A DNA stretch of 20,683 nucleotides from UMGS692 sp963653425 (GTDB lineage: Bacteria; Bacillota; Clostridia; Christensenellales; CAG-314), in the NCBI GenBank assembly GCA_963653425.1, contig CAVJWC010000019.1:1-20683 (forward strand), in the 5' to 3' direction. Below the pieces are notes generated by a model. It did not search any database. It saw only the letters and a list, made by a program, of their open reading frames with translations, and was not told where the DNA came from. Shown here one piece after another: positions 6,245-13,906 of the stretch (within the stretch, counting starts at the first letter, position 1; every line of letters begins with the position of its first letter). A program made the translations under genes and the position numbers.

Positions 6245-8395
6245 ATGGCGGAAAGATTTTTAGCTCACGTTTTGCCGGCAACCGAAAACTCGGAAAGAAA
6301 AGAACAAAGTATTATCGATCATCTTGAAAAAACTGCGGAACTTGCAAGTAATTTCGCGGTTTGTTTCGGCGCGGAAAATTTTGCGTACAGGTGTGGATTA
6401 CTGCACGATATAGGCAAGTATTCCGAGTCTTTTCAGAAACGAATACGCGGAGAAAACATTCGCACGGACCATTCTACGGCAGGAGCGTACGAGGCATACA
6501 GGTTGAAAGATTTACCTGCTGCTCTGGCGATTGCGGGGCATCACGCAGGCATTCCCGATTTTGGGAATAAAAGATTCGATACTGCTGAAAGCGGTACTTT
6601 TGCGGGAAGAATAAAAAAATGTCTTTCTTCGGGAGTCGATGACTACTCTTCGTACATGGGCGAGGTAAAGAACGTTTTTGAACAGCCCGGTAAAATCGGC
6701 AACGGCGAGGATATCTTCTTTTTTACGCATATGTTGTTTTCCTGTCTGGTGGACGCGGATTGGCTGGACACAGAAAATTTTATGACTTGCGGCAGAACGG
6801 AAAGAGGAACGGGCGAACCTATGGTCTGTTTGCAGGAAAAACTTTTGAAATATATTACTCCTTGGTTTGACAGTACGAAGCCTATAAACGTAAGACGATG
6901 TAAAATTCTTCGTGAGCTTATGGAAGCGGGAGATAAGCCCAAGGGATTATATACGCTGACCGTTCCGACGGGCGGAGGTAAAACCGTTTCTTCGGTTGCT
7001 TTTGCATTGAAAAACGCATTGAAGAACGGGCTGAGAAGAATTATTTACGTTATTCCGTATATGAGTATAATCGAACAGACGCAAACGGTTTTCGAAGACA
7101 TTTTCGGCAGAGAAAACGTCGTCGCGCATTATTCCAACGTCAGGTACGATACCGATGAAAACGGAGAAATTGACGAAAAAGATAAAAGGAGGTATCTTGC
7201 CTCCGAGAACTGGGACGCGCCGATAATCGTAACGACCGCCGTTCAGTTTTTTGAATCGTTGTTCGGAAACAAGCCGTCCGTTTGTCGGAAACTTCATAAT
7301 ATTGCGGAAAGCGTAATAGTTTTCGACGAAGCGCAGATGCTTCCGATTCATTTGTTGGAACCGTGCGTATGGGCAATTACCGAACTGGTTAAAAAGTTCT
7401 TCTGTACAGCCGTTTTATGTACGGCAACACAGCCGTCGCTCGGCGGTTTGATAAAAAAATATTATCACGACGAAGTTGCCGAACTTTGCTCGGATACAGA
7501 CGATAACTACGAGTTTTTCAGAAGAGTAAATTACGTTTTTGACGGAGAAATAAGCGAAGAAGAATTGTCGGAAAGACTTTCGACGGAATATCAGACGCTT
7601 TGCATAGTGAATAACAGGAAACAGGCTCAGCGTCTGTTCCGCACGTTACCCGAAGAAGGAAGGTATCATCTTTCTACGGCTATGACGGCAAGCGACAGAA
7701 GAAAAATTCTTTCGGAGATAAGAAAGCGACTTAAAGAAGGGGAAATTTGTCGCGTCGTTTCGACGAGTCTTATCGAAGCGGGCGTGGACGTGGATTTTCC
7801 GAGCGTTTATAAATCGCTGTCGGGTCTGGATTCCGTTATTCAGGCGGGCGGACGTTGCAATAGAGAAGGAAAAAGAGACAAAGAAAAAAGCGTCGTTCAT
7901 ATTTTCAGAACAGACGAGAGAATTCCGCTCGGACTCAGACAAAACGTTGACGCGGCGGAGAGAGTCCTGCACGATAATACGGAAATCGATTCGCCGTCTG
8001 CCGTCAAAAAATATTTTGATTTTTTACTAAAACTTAAAGGCGACGAAGCGCTTGACGAGAAAAACATTATGGGACTTGTAAATGAATTGAAATTCAGCGA
8101 AGTTGCAGAAGAATTCAAAGTAATAGGAAGAAAGGGTTTTACGATTTATATTCCGAACGGTGAAGGAAAGGAACTTATCGAAAGATTGGAAAAATTCGGA
8201 CCGAGCAGAAGCCTTATGAGAAAACTCGGCGAATACGCGGTGTCTGTTTACGACGGACAATTTTCGGAACTTGAAAGACTCGGCGCCGTCAGAAAAATTT
8301 CGGATGATATCGCGGTTTTGACGACGCTTAATTATTATGACGAACAAACGGGGCTTAATCTTTCGCCCGAAGGCGGAGAAGCCTTTATGTTTTAA
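6245..8395 (+). CDS. cas3: Cas3 helicase-nuclease (type I-C, HD domain fused)
   Basis: A 716-residue protein that unwinds and degrades DNA recruited by Cascade. The N-terminal HD nuclease shows DHLEKTA (His26), His54-Asp55 (LLHDIGK), Asp75-His76 (DHSTAGA) and His99-His100 (AGHHAG), the metal ligands of the family. The helicase follows: motif I TGGGKT with Lys246, motif II Asp361-Glu-Ala-Gln, motif III TATQPS, and motif VI QAGGRCNREG with Arg537. It is somewhat shorter than many I-C Cas3 proteins but every motif is present. ATG 6245 is preceded by AAGAGGG. It is the first gene of the operon, 17 bp ahead of cas5. Confidence 0.96.
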   Translation: MAERFLAHVLPATENSERKEQSIIDHLEKTAELASNFAVCFGAENFAYRCGLLHDIGKYSESFQKRIRGENIRTDHSTAGAYEAYRLKDLPAALAIAGHHAGIPDFGNKRFDTAESGTFAGRIKKCLSSGVDDYSSYMGEVKNVFEQPGKIGNGEDIFFFTHMLFSCLVDADWLDTENFMTCGRTERGTGEPMVCLQEKLLKYITPWFDSTKPINVRRCKILRELMEAGDKPKGLYTLTVPTGGGKTVSSVAFALKNALKNGLRRIIYVIPYMSIIEQTQTVFEDIFGRENVVAHYSNVRYDTDENGEIDEKDKRRYLASENWDAPIIVTTAVQFFESLFGNKPSVCRKLHNIAESVIVFDEAQMLPIHLLEPCVWAITELVKKFFCTAVLCTATQPSLGGLIKKYYHDEVAELCSDTDDNYEFFRRVNYVFDGEISEEELSERLSTEYQTLCIVNNRKQAQRLFRTLPEEGRYHLSTAMTASDRRKILSEIRKRLKEGEICRVVSTSLIEAGVDVDFPSVYKSLSGLDSVIQAGGRCNREGKRDKEKSVVHIFRTDERIPLGLRQNVDAAERVLHDNTEIDSPSAVKKYFDFLLKLKGDEALDEKNIMGLVNELKFSEVAEEFKVIGRKGFTIYIPNGEGKELIERLEKFGPSRSLMRKLGEYAVSVYDGQFSELERLGAVRKISDDIAVLTTLNYYDEQTGLNLSPEGGEAFMF

Positions 8396-8412
8396 AAAAC
8401 AAAGGAGGGAAA

Positions 8413-9075
8413 ATGGCTGTAAAAGTTGAAGTGTGGGGCAAGTATGCTTGTTTTACGCGGCCGGAACTTAAAGTCGAGCGAATGAGTTATGACGTTATGA
8501 CTCCGTCTGCTGCAAGAGGTATCCTCGAAGCGATTTATTGGCATCCCGGATTGCGTTGGGTACCGGACAGAATTTATGTTCTTAATCCTATACGTATGAC
8601 GGGTATCCGCCGTAACGAAGTTAAGAGCAAGATTTCCGCACGCAATGTAAAACAAGTAATGGAAGGAAGAAACGAAGAACTCGCAATCTATACGAGCGAG
8701 GATATTCAACAGAGAGCGGCAACCGTTCTCGAAGATGTAAGATACGTTATCGAAGCTCATTTCGTTATGACGGACAAGGCAAACGCTTGCGACAATGAAG
8801 GAAAATTCTGCGATATTATGCGTCGCAGGCTGGAAAAAGGTCAGTGTTATTATCAGCCTTGTTTCGGAACGAGAGAATTCCCGGCGAATTTCAGACCGTG
8901 GAACGAAGATGAAATCGTGACGGCGTATCCCGACGAAGACAGAGATCTGGGGCTTATGCTTTTCGATATGGATTATTCCGATAAAGAAAATATTACCCCG
9001 ACTTTTTTCAGAGCAAAACTTGTAAAAGGCGTTCTTAATATTCCGCAGGCGGAAAGCAAGGAGGTGCTGAGATGA
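8413..9075 (+). CDS. cas5c: Cas5 (Cas5c/Cas5d), crRNA-processing Cascade subunit
   Basis: A 220-residue RAMP protein. In subtype I-C, Cas5 replaces Cas6, cutting the pre-crRNA in the repeat and staying on the 5' handle. No cas6 is present in this operon, which fits. Visible features are the N-terminal strand VKVEVWGKYACFTRPELK, the segment SYDVMTPSAARGILEAIYWH containing Tyr42, and EAHFVMTD with His116; Tyr42 and His116 sit where catalytic residues lie in characterised Cas5d proteins. FGTREFPANF is the glycine-rich part. AGGAGGG (8403-8409) fixes the ATG at 8413. The stop overlaps the cas8c start (ATGA), indicating coupled translation. Confidence 0.95.
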   Translation: MAVKVEVWGKYACFTRPELKVERMSYDVMTPSAARGILEAIYWHPGLRWVPDRIYVLNPIRMTGIRRNEVKSKISARNVKQVMEGRNEELAIYTSEDIQQRAATVLEDVRYVIEAHFVMTDKANACDNEGKFCDIMRRRLEKGQCYYQPCFGTREFPANFRPWNEDEIVTAYPDEDRDLGLMLFDMDYSDKENITPTFFRAKLVKGVLNIPQAESKEVLR

Positions 9076-10820
9076 TACTTCAGTCGCTCATCGGGTTATA
9101 TGAGAATCTTGCGAGAAAAGGGAAGCTTTCACGGCAAGGCTTTTCTTCGATAAAAATCAGTTACGCCGTGGAAATCGACAAAGAAGGAAACGTTCTTGGC
9201 ATTCGGACTCTCGAAACCGTCGATTCGAAAGGGAAAAAGAAACCGCGCGAGTTCGTTCTTCCGTCGCCTCCGGGAAGATCGTCCGGGATCAAACCGCAAT
9301 ACCTTTGGGATAATTCCAAGTACATACTCGGCTTCGATACAGAGGGTGAAAATCAACAAAAGGCTTTGGAACGTTTTCAGGCGGCGAAAGAACTTCATAC
9401 CGAATTCCTGAAAGATTCCGAAGATCCGTTTGCACAAGCCATCTGCGCGTTTTTTGCCAAATGGAAGCCTGAATTGGCGGATTCGATAATTGACAAGGAT
9501 AAAAAAGAGACGATAGCAAAAAACGGAAATCTTACGTTTATGTTCGAAAACGAGTTTGCCGGAGACTCGGAAGCGCTTTGCCGTATATGGACGGAGCATT
9601 ACGAGAAATCCGATACGACTGACGAAACAGAACCTTCTGCGATTTGTCTTGTTACGGGAGAATCTGTAATTCCCGAGGCAACTCACCCTAAGATTAAAGG
9701 AGTTTTAGGTCAAACTATGGGCGGTGCGTTGGTTTCGTTTAACGCCGACGCTTTTTGTTCTTTCAACAAGGAACAGAACAAAAACGCTCCCGTAGGGAAA
9801 TACGCAGCTTTCGCTTACACCGAAGCTTTGAACTATTTGCTTTCCGATAAAAAACATTATAAGAAATTCGGGGATACTTACGTTCTCTATTGGGCGGAAA
9901 ACGGCGACGAGCAGTACAGAGATTATTTCAGTATTTCTCTTGAAGGAAACAACGATTCAGACGGAAATGTTTCAAACGAAGACCTTAACGAAATAATGAA
10001 GAAACTTTCTCTCGGAATTGAGTGCGATTGGAAAGGCTTACCGCTGAATCCCGAAAATCGTTTTTACATTCTCGGAATTTCGCCCAACGCGTCGAGGTTA
10101 TCGGTCAGATTCTTTTTAAGAGATTCTTTCGGCGGCTTCGTAGAAAATCTGCGTGAACATTACGAAAGACTCAGGATAACAGGGATAGGTTACGGCGGAG
10201 CAACGAATCTTTCTTTGTGGAGAGTATTGAACGAAACCGTAAATCAGAAATCAAAAGATAACAGTCCAAAGCCACAGCTTGCGGGAGATATGTTAAGAGC
10301 GGTTTTGACGGGCGGAAGGTATCCTTCTACGCTTTATCAGGGCGTTATGCTCAGGATTAAAGCCGAACATGATATAAAACAAAATAAAGCTGCCGTTATC
10401 AAAGCTTATTTAATGCGTAATACGAATGAATACAAGGAGGTTTTAACAGTGGAACTCAATGAAAATACAAGATATTTGCCGTATGTACTCGGACGGCTTT
10501 TTGCGGTTTTGGAAAAGATTCAGGAACGTGCGAGCGGCGGAAATCTTAATACGACGATAAAAAACAGGTATTTTACTTCTGCTGCGTCTACGCCTGCGGT
10601 CGTTTTTCCGACGCTTGTTGATTTAAGCGAAAAACACATGAGAAAACTCAAAGAAGGAGAAAAAGTGTATTTCGGTAAATTAAAAGGCGAACTTATGTCA
10701 AGAATTACCGAAGAATATCCGAGACATTTAACAATAAACGATCAGGGAATATTCCAGCTCGGATATTATCATCAGAAGCAGAAATTTTATGAAAAAGCGG
10801 ATAATAAGGAGGATAAATAA
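9072..10820 (+). CDS. cas8c: Cas8c (Csd1), large Cascade subunit
   Basis: A 582-residue protein that reads the PAM and holds the target strand in I-C Cascade. It matches the Csd1 family in order: an N-terminal region with GRSSGIKPQYLWDNSKYILG, the ICLVTGE segment, HPKIKGVLGQTMGGALVSFN, then EQNKNAPVGKYAAFAYTEAL and RFYILGISPNASRLSVRFFL. The length is typical. AAGGAGG (9061-9067) precedes ATG 9072, which overlaps the cas5 stop. The last ~123 residues are also likely to be translated separately as Cas11c. Confidence 0.95.
   Translation: MILQSLIGLYENLARKGKLSRQGFSSIKISYAVEIDKEGNVLGIRTLETVDSKGKKKPREFVLPSPPGRSSGIKPQYLWDNSKYILGFDTEGENQQKALERFQAAKELHTEFLKDSEDPFAQAICAFFAKWKPELADSIIDKDKKETIAKNGNLTFMFENEFAGDSEALCRIWTEHYEKSDTTDETEPSAICLVTGESVIPEATHPKIKGVLGQTMGGALVSFNADAFCSFNKEQNKNAPVGKYAAFAYTEALNYLLSDKKHYKKFGDTYVLYWAENGDEQYRDYFSISLEGNNDSDGNVSNEDLNEIMKKLSLGIECDWKGLPLNPENRFYILGISPNASRLSVRFFLRDSFGGFVENLREHYERLRITGIGYGGATNLSLWRVLNETVNQKSKDNSPKPQLAGDMLRAVLTGGRYPSTLYQGVMLRIKAEHDIKQNKAAVIKAYLMRNTNEYKEVLTVELNENTRYLPYVLGRLFAVLEKIQERASGGNLNTTIKNRYFTSAASTPAVVFPTLVDLSEKHMRKLKEGEKVYFGKLKGELMSRITEEYPRHLTINDQGIFQLGYYHQKQKFYEKADNKEDK
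10449..10820 (+). CDS. cas11c: Cas11c small subunit from an internal start within cas8c
   Basis: Inside cas8c, an AAGGAGG (10434-10440) lies 8 bp before an in-frame GTG (10449-10451), giving a 123-residue product that begins (M)ELNENTRYLPYVLGRLFAVL and shares the cas8c stop. This binding site is as strong as those of the annotated cas genes and has no role in cas8c itself. It is established that several I-C systems make Cas11c, a helical small subunit that lines the Cascade belly, from an internal site in this part of cas8c. The alpha-helical, charged sequence fits. Expression here is inferred. Confidence 0.8.
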   Translation: MELNENTRYLPYVLGRLFAVLEKIQERASGGNLNTTIKNRYFTSAASTPAVVFPTLVDLSEKHMRKLKEGEKVYFGKLKGELMSRITEEYPRHLTINDQGIFQLGYYHQKQKFYEKADNKEDK

Positions 10821-10822
10821 CA

Positions 10823-11716
10823 ATGTTTGAAAATGCAATTAAAAATCGTTACGAATTCGTGATTCTTTTTGACGTTATCAACGGTAATCCCAACGGAGAT
10901 CCCGACGCGGGAAATATGCCCAGAATAGATCCCGAAACCAATATCGGAATCGTTACCGACGTTTGTATAAAGCGCAAGATCAGAAATTACGTGGAAGCCG
11001 TAAAAGAAGGCGAAAAAGGTTACAATATCTACATAAAAAACAGCGTTCCTCTTAACCGTGCGGACAAAGAAGCCTTCGATTATTATCGTATAGACGAGAA
11101 AGATATTAAAAATATCAGGAAAGACGATCAGGATATCGACAGAAAGATAAGAGATTTTATGTGCGCCAATTATTTCGATATAAGAACGTTCGGCGCGGTT
11201 ATGACTACTTTCGTAAAAGCTTCTCTCAACTGCGGACAGGTGAGAGGTCCCGTTCAGATCGGCTTTGCCCGTTCGGTAGAACCCGTTATTCCGCAGGAAA
11301 TTTCCATAACGAGAGTTGCGATTACAACCGAAGCCGACGCAGAAAACAAAAAGACCGAAATGGGCAACAAACATATCGTTCCTTACGGTCTGTACCGTTG
11401 CGAAGGTTACGTGTCCGCTAATCTTGCAAGAAAAACCACCGGTTTTTCGGAAAGCGACTTAAATCTTTTATGGGAAGCTATCCTCAATATGTTTGAAACG
11501 GATCATTCGGCGGCGAGAGGAAATATGGCTGTCAGAAAGCTTATTGTTTTCAAACACGACTCCGAACTCGGAAACGCGCCTGCATGGAAACTTTTTGACG
11601 CCGTTTCCGTAAACAGAAAAGAAGACGTGGACGTTGCGAGAAAGTATTCCGATTACGAAGTATCCGTGGACGAAGAAAAGATTCCCGACGGAGTGAAAGT
11701 AATATACATGGGATAA
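10823..11716 (+). CDS. cas7c: Cas7 (Csd2), Cascade backbone subunit
   Basis: A 297-residue RAMP protein that polymerises along the crRNA spacer. The start EFVILFDVINGNPNGDPDAG followed by NMPRID is the hallmark of Csd2. DIRTFGAVMTTFV, GQVRGPVQIGFARSVEP and the thumb-like segment KHIVPYGLYRCEGYVSANLA also match. The length is normal. AAGGAGG (10806-10812) lies 10 bp before ATG 10823, only 2 bp after the cas8c stop. Its TAA (11714-11716) overlaps the region where cas4 must begin. Confidence 0.96.
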   Translation: MFENAIKNRYEFVILFDVINGNPNGDPDAGNMPRIDPETNIGIVTDVCIKRKIRNYVEAVKEGEKGYNIYIKNSVPLNRADKEAFDYYRIDEKDIKNIRKDDQDIDRKIRDFMCANYFDIRTFGAVMTTFVKASLNCGQVRGPVQIGFARSVEPVIPQEISITRVAITTEADAENKKTEMGNKHIVPYGLYRCEGYVSANLARKTTGFSESDLNLLWEAILNMFETDHSAARGNMAVRKLIVFKHDSELGNAPAWKLFDAVSVNRKEDVDVARKYSDYEVSVDEEKIPDGVKVIYMG

Positions 11717-12381
11717 ACAATGAATATAAAGAGGAAGAATATCTGCAACTTTCGGGTTTGCAACACTTCCTCTTTTGCCGAAGACAATGGGCGCTCGTTC
11801 ATATAGAAAATCAATGGCTGGATAATTTCCGTACCGCAGACGGAGAGATTATGCATGAACGGGCGCATAACGAAGGGCTTACCGAAAAGCGCGGAGATAT
11901 TATCACGACGAGAGCGGTAAGAGTTTTTTCTCCGAAGCTGGGAATTTCCGGACAGTGCGACGTTCTGGAGTTTCATAAAAGCGAAGGGGGAATAGTTTTG
12001 CCTGACAGGGAAGGGCTGTGGACGCCTTTTCCCGTCGAATACAAGCGAGGTTCCTTTAAAAAAGAGAACTTCGACAGGGCTCAGCTGTGCGCTCAGGCAA
12101 TGTGTCTCGAAGAAATGCTTTGCTGTGAAATTTCCGAAGGCGCACTTTATTACGGAGAGATCAGGCGGAGAGAAAAAGTCTTTTTTACGGATGATCTCAG
12201 AAGCGAAGTCAAAAAAGCTTTGGCAGAGATGCACGAGCTGTATAAAAGAGGCTATACTCCGAAAGTCAAAGCAAATAAAAGCTGTAAGGCGTGTTCTCTT
12301 GTAGATATTTGTCTTCCGGGGATGGAAAAGACCGGTAGCGTGTCAGACTATCTGAAAGAAAAAGCGGAGGAGGTTTTATGA
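11713..12381 (+). CDS. cas4: Cas4 nuclease for spacer acquisition; no usual start codon in frame
   Basis: A RecB-like exonuclease with an iron-sulfur cluster that trims prespacers and checks the PAM with Cas1-Cas2. The frame shows LSGLQHFLFCRRQW with the first cluster Cys (codon 11776), the nuclease motifs MHERAH, GQCDVLEF and VEYKRG, and the C-terminal Cys codons at 12283, 12292 and 12310, so the enzyme core is complete. The start is odd. Family members begin about 10 residues before LSGxQHF, but in this frame there is no ATG, GTG or TTG after the stop at 11596 until TTG 11758, which lies inside the motif. I set the start at ATA 11713, which overlaps the cas7 stop. An ATG at 11720 sits one base out of frame, as if one G had been lost just after it. 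Use of TTG 11758 would give a 207-residue protein. The stop overlaps cas1 (ATGA). Confidence 0.85.
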   Translation: MNNEYKEEEYLQLSGLQHFLFCRRQWALVHIENQWLDNFRTADGEIMHERAHNEGLTEKRGDIITTRAVRVFSPKLGISGQCDVLEFHKSEGGIVLPDREGLWTPFPVEYKRGSFKKENFDRAQLCAQAMCLEEMLCCEISEGALYYGEIRRREKVFFTDDLRSEVKKALAEMHELYKRGYTPKVKANKSCKACSLVDICLPGMEKTGSVSDYLKEKAEEVL

Positions 12382-13409
12382 AAAAGCTTCTGAATACCCT
12401 ATTCGTTCTTTCTGAGGAAAGTTATCTGACTTTGGACGGAGAAAACGTCGTTATAAAGCAAGCCGATTCCGAGGTCGGAAGGTTTCCTTTACACGCCTTG
12501 GAAGCGATTTTTTCGTTTTCTTACGCAGGCGCGAGTCCCGCGCTTATGGGAGCTTGTGCAAAAAGAGGAATAAACCTTGCGTTTTTTACGCAGAGAGGAA
12601 GGTTTCTTGCGCGCACTGCAGGAGAATCGAGCGGAAACGTATTATTAAGACGCAAGCAGTACAGAATTGCCGACGATGATGCAAAAAGCGTTTTAATAGC
12701 GCGGAATATGATTTTCGGAAAGATTTATAACGCGCGTTCCGTGGTAAATCGTACGATAAGGGATCATTCTATGCGAGTGGATTCCCAAAAACTTACCGTT
12801 GTAAGCGATCGCTTGAAACAATCTATGACTTCGGCGATGGCGTCGGAAAATCCTTACGAATTGAGAGGAATAGAAGGCGACGCGGCGGGGGCGTATTTTT
12901 CGGTGATGGACGAAATGATATTGTCGGATAAAGAACATTTCTTTTTCAGGGACAGGAACAGACGGCCGCCGCTCGATAACGTGAACGCTTTGCTGTCGTT
13001 TGCCTATTCGCTGTTAACAAACGATTGCGCGTCGGCTTTGTCGGCGGTGGGGCTGGATCCCTATGTAGGCTTTTTTCATAAAGACAGACCGGGGAGAGTT
13101 TCTCTTTCTCTGGATATTATGGAAGAACTCAGACCTTGCCTTGCGGACAGATTCGTCCTTACCCTTATAAACAACAGGGTCGTAGGAGTTTCGGATTTTT
13201 TGCAGAGTGAAAGCAAAGCGGTAATTCTTACCGATGACGGCAGAAAAAAGTTTATAAAAGCATGGCAGGAAAGGAAAAAAGAAACCATAACGCATCCTTA
13301 TCTTAAGGAAAAAATATCGTGGGGCTTGATTCCTTACGTGCAGGCACTTTTGCTTGCGAGATTTTTAAGAGGCGACCTTGACGGGTATCCGCCGTTTTTA
13401 TGGAAGTAG
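12378..13409 (+). CDS. cas1: Cas1 integrase (type I-C)
   Basis: A 343-residue metal-dependent integrase that, with Cas2, inserts spacers at the leader-repeat junction. The N-terminal beta-rich domain ends near residue 75. The C-terminal helical domain carries Glu166 in ELRGIEGDAAGAYF, His234 in GFFHKDRPGR and an acidic cluster SLDIMEELRP (Asp246, Glu249), which together match the Cas1 active site. GGAGGAGG just upstream sets ATG 12378, overlapping the cas4 stop. cas2 follows after 3 bp. Confidence 0.96.
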   Translation: MKKLLNTLFVLSEESYLTLDGENVVIKQADSEVGRFPLHALEAIFSFSYAGASPALMGACAKRGINLAFFTQRGRFLARTAGESSGNVLLRRKQYRIADDDAKSVLIARNMIFGKIYNARSVVNRTIRDHSMRVDSQKLTVVSDRLKQSMTSAMASENPYELRGIEGDAAGAYFSVMDEMILSDKEHFFFRDRNRRPPLDNVNALLSFAYSLLTNDCASALSAVGLDPYVGFFHKDRPGRVSLSLDIMEELRPCLADRFVLTLINNRVVGVSDFLQSESKAVILTDDGRKKFIKAWQERKKETITHPYLKEKISWGLIPYVQALLLARFLRGDLDGYPPFLWK

Positions 13410-13412
13410 ATT

Positions 13413-13703
13413 ATGCTTGTACTTATTACATATGACGTTAATACCGAGGATGCAGACGGTAAACGCCGATTAAGACAGATTGCGAAACAATGCGTGAATT
13501 ACGGTCAGCGCGTTCAGAACAGTGTATTTGAATGTTTGCTTGACTCGGCGCAATTAAGAAGACTACAAAATAAACTTATTGAGATTATGGACGCGGAAAA
13601 AGACAGTCTGCGCTTTTACAATCTGGGCAACGGGTTTAGCAATAAAATCGAACATTTCGGAATAAAACCGGGATACGATCCGACAGACACGCTTATTATA
13701 TGA
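13413..13703 (+). CDS. cas2: Cas2 (type I-C)
   Basis: A 96-residue ferredoxin-fold protein; the dimer bridges two Cas1 dimers in the acquisition complex. The first strand LVLITYDVNTED contains Asp8, the conserved acidic residue, and GQRVQNSVFECLLD and SLRFYNLG are typical of I-C Cas2. The gap to cas1 is only 3 bp and there is no strong binding site of its own, so translation is probably coupled to cas1. It is the last gene of the operon; the CRISPR leader starts right after its stop. Confidence 0.95.
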   Translation: MLVLITYDVNTEDADGKRRLRQIAKQCVNYGQRVQNSVFECLLDSAQLRRLQNKLIEIMDAEKDSLRFYNLGNGFSNKIEHFGIKPGYDPTDTLII

Positions 13704-13906
13704 TTAGTGCGAAGTATAAGCTGTCATAAAAATCCGTGCAGGTTCGCACCGAAAAATGTCGAAAAGCGGTTGACTTTTTGACAAGAAGACGATATACTAT
13801 AGACATAGTTTTTACTGCTTTATTCTTTCTTGGATTTTTTATATTTTTTTTGTTAATTTTTTTATAATTACGGGGTGTAATGATTAAAAAAGCACCTCTT
13901 TTGACA
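13704..13906 (+). promoter_or_regulatory. CRISPR leader
   Basis: The 203-bp A/T-rich stretch between the cas2 stop and the first repeat has no gene. It has a promoter in its middle, a long T-rich tract (~13815-13866) and a short GGTG...CACC inverted element within the last ~35 bp before the first repeat. The repeat orientation (GTGGATTGAAAT at the 3' end, next to spacers) agrees with transcription from here. New spacers should therefore enter at 13907. Confidence 0.85.
13770..13798 (+). promoter_or_regulatory. Array promoter in the leader
   Basis: TTGACT (13770-13775), 17-bp spacer, TATACT (13793-13798). The predicted transcript starts near 13805, leaving ~100 nt of leader RNA before the first repeat. 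A second TTGACA at 13778-13783 is too close to the -10 to be used with it. Confidence 0.7.

Noticed and set aside
6100..6245. A CRISPR-repeat-like mini-unit near the cas promoter that might guide autoregulation
   Set aside because: I looked for GTCGCTCCC or GTGGATTGAAAT-like sequence around the promoter and found none.
6512..13295. Many - strand frames of 70-195 codons opposite the cas genes
   Set aside because: They lie antisense to clearly recognised cas genes, have no ribosome binding sites in sensible places and no family resemblance.
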